Shown here piece after piece: positions 55,796-64,000 of a stretch of DNA of 64,000 nucleotides. Position 1 is the first letter of the stretch; the number at the start of each line of letters is the position of its first letter. Below the pieces are notes generated by a model that did not search any database, was not told where the DNA came from, and worked only from the letters and a program-made list of their open reading frames with translations. Position numbers and translations under genes: made by a program. Source of the stretch: Diaporthe sp. PMI_573 (lineage: Eukaryota > Ascomycota > Sordariomycetes > Diaporthales > Diaporthaceae); assembly GCA_021399435.1 (NCBI GenBank), contig JAJTUP010000005.1, positions 1,116,001-1,180,000 on the forward strand. Direction: 5' to 3'.

Positions 55796-58700
55796 ATGGT
55801 CAGCAACAACAAAACCATCAAGTTCATTCTTATGTGCCATACCGGTGCCTTTTCAATCAATTCCAAGGATAATTTACTGCTCTCTCTATCGGTCTATATC
55901 TTAGCACTAGCCTCTGAGTCGCTCTCACTCATGGGCAACTGGTATGCTGATGCAGATTTCTGTCTAGTACACCTAGATACCGACTTCAATGAGAGCGATG
56001 CTGCAAAAGATTGGCGGCTCTTCTTGGGCAAGCTTCCAGACTTGCGCAAGTTTCCGGACATGGCCGAGCGTGTGGAGCCGTTACCTGAGCCTCTATCGGA
56101 GGAGGAAGTCAAGAAGTTGGAAAATTTGGATGAGTTACAGGATGAGGAAAAGTCCGAGAGGATGAAAGGCCGAGAGGAAGAGGACAAAGAGTTGGCAGCC
56201 TGGAAGGCGGAGCATCTGAAAAATGCCAAGATCATAAGCGGCATCGACGAAATCGAGGTTTACGAGCCCGAATGGTCGACCCAAACATGGACACTGCAGG
56301 AGCTCGTCATGAGCAAAACGACATACTACGTCAACTCTGAGTGGACACCCTTCAGCAGGCCTGCTGAGAGTCTAGGTTTCCTCTACTACCTAATCCCGTT
56401 CATCGCGCTCTATACAGACGGTGCCAAGAGCGACGGAGACAGGCCTACACCACCTCTCTCGAATGCGTTGCCACTCGCCACGATCTTGGACGAGGATACT
56501 CCTCACACCATTGATAGCACACTTAAGGGCCTAGTGGACGGCATCCAAGGCACATACACGAGTCTTCCCTGGCCTCCAGAAGTTTGGGCCAGGCGGAAGG
56601 AGATTGTTTCGAAGAAGGCCAAGCGGGATGAACGGGTTTTGGAAGAGACCAAGCGGGATAAAATGGTTTTGTGGAAGGTCAAGCGGAGTGAAATGGTTTC
56701 TAAGAAAGCCAAACAGGAAGCAAGCCAGATCAAGAAAGCGCTTCAGATTGCTACAATCTTGGATGCTTTGGGCTTCAGATTCCCCGCCGACATGAGCACG
56801 GAGACGGCAGTCTCTGAGATGGCGCGGACAGTCTACCTCGCTGCTGCTGACTTGAAGAATGGCGAGGGTAGTCTGCGCGATGATGACAAGAAGAGATTTG
56901 AGCTCTTGCAGCGTGTCATGTGTTATGTTCCAGACAAACTAGCGGGCCCCGGAGATCGCCAGAGAGATGAAGAAGAAGAGAAGTGGGAAAGAAAGACCCA
57001 AGGTGAAAAGAATGAAGAAGCCGCCCAGGATGCGATCAACTTCCTTCTTCGATGCTTAGTCGAGGAGACCAAGACGCTGGTGTTGGATGACAAGAAATGT
57101 CTTGCCAGGTTCGGCAGGGTTGATCCGCTCATATCCTGGCAGAAAGGGACTCGCTGCAACGCATTTTCCGCTCAGAGCGTCATGATCATATCGGGTGCTA
57201 GGAGCGCGACGAAGGCAACCGACCATGCATATGGTCTGATAGGTGTTCTCGGGGTCCAGTTCCCCACGTTCCACGCCGAGGGCTACGCCGCAGCACTTGC
57301 ACGGCTCCTTGACCAGGTCGTCATCGCCCACAACGATGTCTCGGTGTTCAACTGGATAGGCCTTGACATGGGAAGCCCTATCCGTGGGCGATCCTTATAC
57401 CCTGCCTCCCACGCCGCCTACAGCAAGGGCGAGGACAAGGGTCGACGCTACAACATCCTCTTGTCAACAGAGATCCAGGGTAAATTGCAGGATGTCATGG
57501 CCACATACGACGGTGCCATCAATGTGCTTGAAAAGGCCATCGATTTCATCAAGGAGAAGAAGCGCAAGAACCTCCCTTTCGACTGGATCAACAAGATCAT
57601 CGAGCTCATTAAGGACTCCAGCTTTGAGATAATCAAGGGCGAACTCGACAGTGTTAGAAAGATTGTCGGCTACATTCTTCTGAACTGCGATGACCTGCTC
57701 AGACAGCCCCCACCAGAAGATGCGAAGGCGAAGGACACGAAGCCGTCGAGCGAAAAGGGCCTTGCATTCTCAGGCTTGATCAAGAGACCGACGATGCCAA
57801 GTCCTACGATATCACTGCCCAGCCCCACACTATCGCTTTCCGGCTTCAAAGCTCCAGGTACTGTGAAGAAGGATGAGGAGCTGGAGAAACCGAGCACATC
57901 GTCGAAGAAGAGTTCACGATTTGGAGGCTTCGGGAAAGGCATCAAGACGCCCTCGTTCGGGACAAGTAAGCAAAGGCCCGAGCCATCTGCCGAGGTTTCT
58001 CCTCCGCCTCAATCCCTACCGGTTGAGACTTTAAGCCGTGCTTCGACGCTGGTCCCCGAAAGGAAGTCAGATGTCCCCTCAAGTGATAATGCTCCAGATC
58101 CGGCAGCGCAGCCTTGGAAGCATTTGAACAAAGACGTTAAGCAGTACCTTGATGACTTCCCCACTGCGAACAAGGAGAACAAGAAGCGCACCAAATTATC
58201 CCTCCCTGAGGATATTGAGAAGATCGAGCACGACTTCTCCAAGCGCCGTACTGAGGCCGATGGGAACAAGTCGTCGGAGAAAGTTGCCTCTGAGATTCGA
58301 CCAGGGCTGGATGACGATGAAAGCACAATCTCTCCGAATCCAATCATTGTCAACAACTCCGGGATCGAAAGTCTCTTCGACGTTCAGCGTGTCATTGTGA
58401 CCATGCTTGACTCGGAGAAACTGCGCCGGCAGGTTGCCCGAGCGGCTGGTCCTCGGGACAAGATCTCGGGATGGTGTTCTATCAGCACGGGCTTTGCCCG
58501 AGTCGTAGTCGGCTTTTCGTGCCAGCGTCGCATCCTAGAGCAGGAGTTGGACGTGATTCAAGCAGTCGAGACCAAAGTGTTGAAGGGGGAGGGCCTGAAG
58601 CGGAGCAAGGGTCTTATTGGCGGTCTGCAACTCCTGAGAGCCGGTGCTCCAAGGACGACTGTCACGGAAGAAGAAGATCAGGGGGCTGATACGAAAGAAG

Positions 58701-59518
58701 ACCAGGGGGGCGATACGAAAGAACATCAGGGGACTGATAAGCCACCCGTAGGCAGAGACACACCCACTGTCGATGGAAGAAGCAAACCCAAGAAGGAAGC
58801 CAAAAACATCGACAAGAAAGCAGAAAGCGTAAACGAAGACAAGAACAACACCAAGGAGGAGCTGCTGGTCAGCCGCATTATTGACTTCATCCAAGAGCCA
58901 ACACTGGAGCTCGTGGCAGGGGAGTGGGTGTTGGCGCGCTTCTCCAACGTTCCCGGCGCAAACTGGTTCCTATGCCACTTAGAGCTAGGCGCTGGCCCAG
59001 GGCAATACTATGGCCATCGCATCGCAACCAGCGAGATCGACTTCAGCAATGCGTCGCCCGAGGATGGTCTGGTCAATGCCTGGCAGACCTACATGGATCG
59101 CAAGAAGCGGAAGCTTTGCAAGATCCTGGGCGAGTATCTCCGGAGCAGAGAGTTGGCCAAGCAGAGCGACGAGAGGCTCAAGGAGGGGGTGAGCTTTACG
59201 ATGCAGGGCGTGGCTGGTCTGAAGGCCAGAGCCGGCTATGGTGAGAGTTCTCCTGTCCCTGATACATCTGCCACGGAGGCCAAGAAGGATTTGAAGGGAG
59301 AAGATGGGGTCGAGAGCGGGAACGACTCGGATGGCGATGACGACGACTTCTTGGATGATATGATTGGGAAAGGCAAGGAGGCTGCCATGGCATTTGGGGA
59401 CTACACTTATAATGCTGCGGTTGAGAAGTTATTTGAGATGCATGCTCACCATCTGGAGAAGAGGCTGGCCGCGAGTGTCTTGAAGAGGACGCCGGAAGAC
59501 AGACGCCGGTCTGACTAG
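55796..59518 (+). CDS. large HET-like (heterokaryon incompatibility-related) protein
   Basis: A 1,240-residue intronless frame. Residues about 40-60 (LALASESLSLMGNWYADADFCLVHL) and about 165-190 (WSTQTWTLQELVMSKTTYYVNSEW) match the later motifs of the fungal HET domain; the usual early motif with the WxDxxCI sequence is absent. ATKATDHAYGLIGVLGVQFP and NDVSVFNWIGL.GSPIRGRSLYP (about 465-540) belong to the region that normally follows HET. The rest is charged and low-complexity, with a decapeptide repeat at nt 56593-56720 (V-x-x-K-x-K-R-x-E-M, four units) and an octapeptide repeat DQGxDTKE near 58674-58740. HET proteins trigger programmed cell death in non-self fusion, but an atypical member like this may not. 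The true N-terminus is probably at 55585 in another frame. Confidence 0.7.
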   Translation: MVSNNKTIKFILMCHTGAFSINSKDNLLLSLSVYILALASESLSLMGNWYADADFCLVHLDTDFNESDAAKDWRLFLGKLPDLRKFPDMAERVEPLPEPLSEEEVKKLENLDELQDEEKSERMKGREEEDKELAAWKAEHLKNAKIISGIDEIEVYEPEWSTQTWTLQELVMSKTTYYVNSEWTPFSRPAESLGFLYYLIPFIALYTDGAKSDGDRPTPPLSNALPLATILDEDTPHTIDSTLKGLVDGIQGTYTSLPWPPEVWARRKEIVSKKAKRDERVLEETKRDKMVLWKVKRSEMVSKKAKQEASQIKKALQIATILDALGFRFPADMSTETAVSEMARTVYLAAADLKNGEGSLRDDDKKRFELLQRVMCYVPDKLAGPGDRQRDEEEEKWERKTQGEKNEEAAQDAINFLLRCLVEETKTLVLDDKKCLARFGRVDPLISWQKGTRCNAFSAQSVMIISGARSATKATDHAYGLIGVLGVQFPTFHAEGYAAALARLLDQVVIAHNDVSVFNWIGLDMGSPIRGRSLYPASHAAYSKGEDKGRRYNILLSTEIQGKLQDVMATYDGAINVLEKAIDFIKEKKRKNLPFDWINKIIELIKDSSFEIIKGELDSVRKIVGYILLNCDDLLRQPPPEDAKAKDTKPSSEKGLAFSGLIKRPTMPSPTISLPSPTLSLSGFKAPGTVKKDEELEKPSTSSKKSSRFGGFGKGIKTPSFGTSKQRPEPSAEVSPPPQSLPVETLSRASTLVPERKSDVPSSDNAPDPAAQPWKHLNKDVKQYLDDFPTANKENKKRTKLSLPEDIEKIEHDFSKRRTEADGNKSSEKVASEIRPGLDDDESTISPNPIIVNNSGIESLFDVQRVIVTMLDSEKLRRQVARAAGPRDKISGWCSISTGFARVVVGFSCQRRILEQELDVIQAVETKVLKGEGLKRSKGLIGGLQLLRAGAPRTTVTEEEDQGADTKEDQGGDTKEHQGTDKPPVGRDTPTVDGRSKPKKEAKNIDKKAESVNEDKNNTKEELLVSRIIDFIQEPTLELVAGEWVLARFSNVPGANWFLCHLELGAGPGQYYGHRIATSEIDFSNASPEDGLVNAWQTYMDRKKRKLCKILGEYLRSRELAKQSDERLKEGVSFTMQGVAGLKARAGYGESSPVPDTSATEAKKDLKGEDGVESGNDSDGDDDDFLDDMIGKGKEAAMAFGDYTYNAAVEKLFEMHAHHLEKRLAASVLKRTPEDRRRSD

Positions 59519-59540
59519 ACTCCCTGTAACCCTCCATTGC

Positions 59541-59915
59541 TCAAATTTCAGTGACCCGTTCAAGCATTCTCATCTCTTCTCCCGTCCGGGCCCTTACGTA
59601 GTATCGAAGCGGATATTTGACGTTCGTGGGTTTAGTACTAGTTTTCTCCGTGAATACGTCCTCGCGAGTGCCTAGCGATCCACCATTAGCGACTGGCGCC
59701 ATGACGAGCCCATCTCGAAGCCTCTGACCTTGAAGTGCCGTTTGCATTTGTGACTGCCGCGTGTTCACATTCACATGCGTCAATCTGTCGGCATCGCTCG
59801 TCCAGGTGCTCCTAGCATGGCAGTCCTTGTAATATTCATCCATTGCGACTGGCCTTGCTACCTGAAGTGAAAGTGGGGCCGGGGTGCAACCTTGGGAGAG
59901 AGAGGCAGGATGCAT
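59541..59915 (-). CDS. uncharacterised open frame, 124 codons
   Basis: ATG at 59915, ends just 20 bp from the stop of the HET-like gene. Polar and slightly basic with no recognised motif; DEYYKDCHARSTWTSDADRL and KYPLRYYVRARTGEEM look protein-like. No membrane or signal segment. It might be a real small gene or chance. Confidence 0.25.
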   Translation of the reverse strand: MHPASLSQGCTPAPLSLQVARPVAMDEYYKDCHARSTWTSDADRLTHVNVNTRQSQMQTALQGQRLRDGLVMAPVANGGSLGTREDVFTEKTSTKPTNVKYPLRYYVRARTGEEMRMLERVTEI

Positions 59916-60305
59916 TCCGCCAGGGCGCGAATGGGGCTCGGTCTGGCTCTGCCAGTGCTTGGAGGCTTAACTTGGCTGACGCCAGCTAGAGTATCAGGCA
60001 AACCAATCACGGCAGATGTATAGGGTGCGGCAAAAACTGCCTTGATATTGTAGGTCCAATATCGCCAAACGATTGTGCCCATCGTCACTTCTAATTGCGT
60101 GGAGTATAGCAAGTGTACGCCTTTCAACTGGCCTCCACATACTGCGATAGCACTCAAGTATACTTAGATTCCAAACAACATCAGGCTTTAGAATTAGTGT
60201 GGTATAACCCTATCCAGGGAAAGTATTTACAGCGATAGTGACAGATACGTCTCATGACCCGAACCAACAAAGGGAAGATTTTCGGGGATCCAGAGCATAC
60301 AGCAT
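59916..60305. other. intergenic, no gene seen
   Basis: No supported gene or repeat. Confidence 0.5.
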
Positions 60306-61250
60306 CTACAAGTCAATCTTCTCATTCTTGAGTTCATTCTCTGTCCAGTCCCACAACTTCTTGGCCAGAGCAGCGTCATTGGTGTGCGGCTTGCCCAGGC
60401 CAGTTTTGCCAACTGGCTCATAGTACGTTCCCGACACGACGTCCTTAGAGGTCGAAGACCACAGCTGGTTGAGAGTTCCGGTCGGAACGTCGACACCGAT
60501 GAAAGCTGTAGTAATTTTCCAAGCGATACGCATAATCCAACTGTTGTCACTCATTGTGTTGGCCAAATTGGTTGTGACTAGGCCGGGCTGGAGGGAAGCG
60601 GTTGTGAGCTGAGGGTAGCGCCGGGCCAGCTCCTTGGCGTAGAGGACGTTGGCGAGCTTGCTCTGTCCATAGCGGGTAACTGTGCTCAGCTTCTCCGCCT
60701 GGTTCTTGAGCGTATCGAACAAGATGCCCTCACTAGGGGCGTACTGGTGGGCTGACGATGCGAGGACGGTGACGCGCACGTCGGAGTTTGGTTCTTTGGC
60801 CGTTTGGAGGAGAGTAGGCAGGAGGAGCTTGGTGAGAAGGGCATGCCCCATGTGGTTGGTGCCAAATTGGACTTCGTAGCCGTCATTGGTGGTTCCAGCT
60901 GGGACCGACATGATGCCCGCGTTGAGCAGAAGGATGTCTAGGCGATCGGAATGCTGGGCGAAGGTCTTGGCTGCCTCGCGGATCGAGAGGAAGGATCCCA
61001 GATCCATCTGGAGGAACTTGATTGGTGGTGCATTAGGAACCTGTATCTTGATATCGTCGATGGCTTCCTGAGCCTTGGCGTTGCTACGAGCTCCGAGCCA
61101 GATCTCCTTGGGGCCATGCTTGGAAAACTCGAGAATGGACTGCTTGCCAAGACCACTGTTCCCACCCGTGACAAGAATGACCTTTCCTTTTAGGGACGGA
61201 ATGTCCTTGTCGGGGTTGAACTTCATGCTCTTGCTGCCTGAAGATCCCAT
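60306..61250 (-). CDS. short-chain dehydrogenase, retinol dehydrogenase/WW-oxidoreductase-like
   Basis: NAD(P)-dependent SDR of the fungal RDH-like group that oxidises or reduces lipophilic alcohols/ketones. Intronless, 314 residues. The cofactor motif TGGNSGLG is at residues 28-35, LLLNAGIM (Asn110) follows, VLASSAHQYAPSEG carries the catalytic Ser, and RYGQSKLANVLYAKELA gives Tyr194 and Lys198. TASLQPGLVTTNLANT and GTLNQLWSSTS..SGTYYEPVGK are typical C-terminal segments. The N-terminal MGSSGSKSMKFNP is short and hydrophilic with a possible myristoylation glycine, not proven. Substrate unknown; no cluster partners adjacent. Confidence 0.93.
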   Translation of the reverse strand: MGSSGSKSMKFNPDKDIPSLKGKVILVTGGNSGLGKQSILEFSKHGPKEIWLGARSNAKAQEAIDDIKIQVPNAPPIKFLQMDLGSFLSIREAAKTFAQHSDRLDILLLNAGIMSVPAGTTNDGYEVQFGTNHMGHALLTKLLLPTLLQTAKEPNSDVRVTVLASSAHQYAPSEGILFDTLKNQAEKLSTVTRYGQSKLANVLYAKELARRYPQLTTASLQPGLVTTNLANTMSDNSWIMRIAWKITTAFIGVDVPTGTLNQLWSSTSKDVVSGTYYEPVGKTGLGKPHTNDAALAKKLWDWTENELKNEKIDL

Positions 61251-61892
61251 TGGAATGACCGAGTAGTGGATGTGGCGTGTGATGTTCTCTCGATATTAGG
61301 GATGTCGACTGCGGAGTAACTAGATTGCGATCGAGTCTACCGCCACTTTACGAAGTGTGGGATATAGTATATCTGGTTCAGGAAAATTGCGATACTCTTG
61401 AATTCGAAATGATAATGAGACAGACTGCGGGAGCATTGGGCTGTGATAAATAACTGTTGTGCAATGAGAAGTCCGAATTTGGGTGTGGCTTCAAGGACAT
61501 CACTATTATTATATATCCCATATGACAAGATGCAGATATTTCCCTACAGCTGGCCTTCTTTGTACGCGGCGGAGTTGACACAGGACGTGTCTCCTAAATC
61601 CGTCGACGTTCATCAAATGCAGCGGACATTAGTTCCGTTGTGATAGGATGACGCCGGGTGATGATGCGGCCGCACTTCCCGCACCAGTCCTCCAAATGTC
61701 TCCGTGAAGTCGCACAGCGAGTCAGCGGGACACCACTCTCAACTGGGTGTAGCGGACAACAAAAGTCTCCGCAGCCAGACTATTATTCCTCACCACTGCC
61801 TCTAGTTTACAAGATCAGGCACCGTGTCATGGTGTGCGGCTGATCTCCGCCTTCTTTACAAGACGGGCAACAAAACAAGATCCGCGTCCATC
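61251..61892. promoter_or_regulatory. divergent upstream region, SDR and Zn2Cys6 regulator
   Basis: A 642-bp spacer between two divergent genes, hence both promoters. No gene seen. The regulator could act on its divergent neighbour; that is a guess from layout only. CGG triplets typical of Zn2Cys6 sites are present but not in a convincing inverted pair. Confidence 0.4.
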
Positions 61893-63983
61893 ATGGCCTC
61901 CCGCAGCGACCAGGCCTGCAGGGCCTGCAAAAGGCGGAAGCGACGCTGCGATAAGGGTCTCCCCGAATGCGGTCTGTGCCAGCGAACGGGGCGCCCCTGC
62001 GAGTATGTGAGCACCACTGGCCTTGAGCCGACCGCCAGTGACTGGGGCTTCCTGCGGGCACGTCTCACTGAGCTTGAGAATCGCCTAGAGGGCTCTCCAA
62101 GAACGGTCGAGCAGAGCTTGCTTCCGGCCTCGGTCCCAGCCTCGGACTCGGCCTTGATGTCCAGCATCATCCCAAGCGAGTCTCTGGATGCGCACAGCAC
62201 CGGGACAAGCAGCGTCACTTCATCGTTCCGATCTGCGGGCGTCACGCCGGTCTACCCTATAGTCGAGGATTCGGGCCCGAACTCCGGAACCCAGTTTCCG
62301 GCATCTGTGTTCCTTGATATTGACTACTATATCTGGTCCCGTGTCCGACTGCCTGCTCCCGCTCCCGGTGGCGCCATTCCTGCGGTGCGTTTCCTTGATC
62401 ATCCCCACCTTTCCACGTCTTCGCTTTGTGCGGAATCTGATCCCGTATTCTGTTTGGTCTTACCATGGCATCTAATCGGGAATTATAATCCTCCGCAGCC
62501 CGTTCTGGCGCTTCTCAGCCAAGGCAATGTCGTCCTCGACGTGTCGCGGGACTATTTCGCCACGATCCACACGTGGTTCCCCATCGTATCCAAGAAGAGG
62601 ATGGACATGGGCCTTCCGGTACGAAATGCAGGCCCTGACCTTGCCATGCTGTTTCTCGGAATGAAGCTCATCGCCGTGCCCGCGACCACGACTGACGTCG
62701 CCGAATGCGCCTTATACACAATAGCGAAGGACTTTCTTGCCCGCCTTGAGCGTAAAGGTACCGCCTCGCTACTCTGTCTTCAGGCCATGGTCCTGGTGGC
62801 GTTGTATGAGTACGGTCATGCGATCTATCCGGCAGCTTGGATGACCATCGGGTCGTGCGCACGTTACTCCGATGTCTTGGGACTTACCCCCGGTGATTAT
62901 CCCATATTGGGCCAACCTGTACGTGTCCCAATTGCTGGGTAGGACCTGTGATCTAATCGCGTATGAGCCCTTCTTCAGTTCATTAACCATATTCTTTGTC
63001 ATAGACCACGTGGACGGAAGCCGAAGAAAGGAGGAGGGTGTGGTGGAGTATATACATCTTGGACAAACTTGTGTCGATGGGCAGTAGAAGGCATTGCCTA
63101 GTGGCGGACCCGCAGCCTGAGGGCCGGTTGCCTGTTGATGATGAAGTATGGGTAAGTTCTCCTGGCGCTCTATATCAAGAGCCGAAGCAGTGATTATCTT
63201 ATTCGAACTATCGCCTGGGCCGACAGGGTACTTGGCAGCAACTGACTTGGCAGGCAGGACTGCGGAGATGTCAGAAAGGCACTCGGCTACTCGACTCGTA
63301 CACCCTACCAGGTCGAGCAATCGGGTTTTGCACGGCTGTGCCAGGGCTCGATCTATCTCGGCCGCGCCATAGGCTACGCACGCGAGAACACGACGATAAG
63401 CACATCCCGCATTGCAGAAATAATTGCCCTCACCCACGAGCTCACTAGCTTCGGCGCGGTCGTGGACAATGAAAGCACCGCCCGCAGCCTCGAGAGCCGC
63501 TTCGCCCTCGTTGCCCCTCGGTCCATTACCCGCTCAGCGCTATTCGTCGCTCTTGACCGCTTCACTTGCCCGGAGAAGATCGGTTCAGAACCTGGGTACA
63601 TCGACAGCCCGGGCGCGAAGACACAGGAAGAGCTCGAGCTTCAGAGGCAGTCAATACAAGTCATCGAACGAGTGAGCGAGCAGCTTCACGCTTTAGGTAC
63701 GGATATGTTGGGTATGCTCCAGGGCGAAGGGGATACGGCTCAGGCTCAAACGTATTCACTGGGCCACGTGAGCCCCTTCATCATGGACTCCATCTACGCA
63801 GGCGCCGCGACCTTCCACTGGCTTCTTGGGGAGAATGGGAAGGACGTTTACCGCAAGGCTGCTGCTGATTTGGACCTATTACTGGACACTCTGAGCCCGA
63901 GGTGGCGGCTCGGTAGCATGTACCGGGAATTGCTGGTGATGCACGACGCCTCAGCGAGGGTAGCGGCCAGCGCGGCGGAATGA
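61893..63983 (+). CDS. Zn2Cys6 transcription factor
   Basis: Fungal binuclear-zinc-cluster regulator, nuclear. Exons 61893-62384, 62499-62918, 63005-63151 and 63258-63983 give 594 residues. The zinc cluster CRACKRRKRRCDKGLPECGL followed by CQRTGRPC has the canonical C-x2-C-x6-C-x6-C-x2-C-x6-C spacing, residues 9-36. A short coiled segment (FLRARLTELENRLEG) and Ser-rich linker follow. The middle-homology fungal_trans region contains YFATIHTWFPIVSKKRM, GSCARYSDVLGL, WTEAEERRRVWWSIYILDK and FARLCQGSIYLGRAIGYA. The first intron is 114 nt without stops, so retention would also keep the frame; splicing is preferred because it yields the family-like IPAPVLALLSQG. The ATG upstream of ASRSDQACRACK is the start. 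Target genes unknown. Confidence 0.88.
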
Positions 63984-64000
63984 TAGAATCGGCAGAGGTC

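Overview
The window reads as filamentous ascomycete (Pezizomycotina, probably Sordariomycete) nuclear DNA. The reasons are genes split by short introns (about 43-115 nt) with GT..AG ends, a retrotransposon saturated with C:G to T:A transitions in CpA/TpG context (the signature of repeat-induced point mutation, RIP), fungus-specific families (GH131, guanyl RNase N1/T1, Zn2Cys6 regulator, HET-like protein, DUF7888 secreted protein) and housekeeping genes of fungal type. No rRNA, tRNA or CRISPR array was recognised.

Layout. 0.6-4.2 kb: an amidase gene with two in-frame TGA codons and a small F-box/2EXR-like gene. 4.8-10.8 kb: a complete but RIP-destroyed Ty3/gypsy chromovirus with 273-bp LTRs and an AGTCC target duplication. 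13.4-24.4 kb: an intact secreted GH131 glucanase and a flavodoxin-fold oxidoreductase, interleaved with a kinase-like gene, an amidohydrolase and an F-box-like gene that each carry small frame-breaking lesions. Two related 15-bp tandem repeats flank the F-box gene. 25.4-34.1 kb: a multi-pass membrane protein, a DUF7888 secreted protein, an internally deleted hAT transposon with perfect 8-bp TSD, and a sorbose-reductase-like SDR.

34.9-42.2 kb is a compact, intact housekeeping block: spliceosomal CWF19, the GPN1/Npa3 GTPase needed for RNA polymerase II assembly, RPB12 (a subunit shared by all three polymerases), a HIT hydrolase and an aldo-keto reductase. CWF19 and GPN1 share a 347-bp divergent promoter; GPN1 and RPB12 are convergent neighbours that act in the same process.

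43-64 kb returns to accessory content: a dual-specificity phosphatase convergent with a secreted guanyl-specific RNase; a 3.18-kb unit bounded by about 80-85-bp terminal inverted repeats whose only sizeable gene encodes a PD-(D/E)XK nuclease-like protein (the best candidate here for an undescribed system); two retropepsin-like genes without the catalytic Asp-Thr-Gly; a very large HET-like protein whose N-terminus lies in another frame; an SDR; and a Zn2Cys6 transcription factor.

Overall the window contrasts an intact core block with flanks where transposons, repeats and one-lesion pseudogenes accumulate. Exon boundaries below were worked out by hand from frame, phase and splice consensus; family names come from recognised motifs, not database searches.
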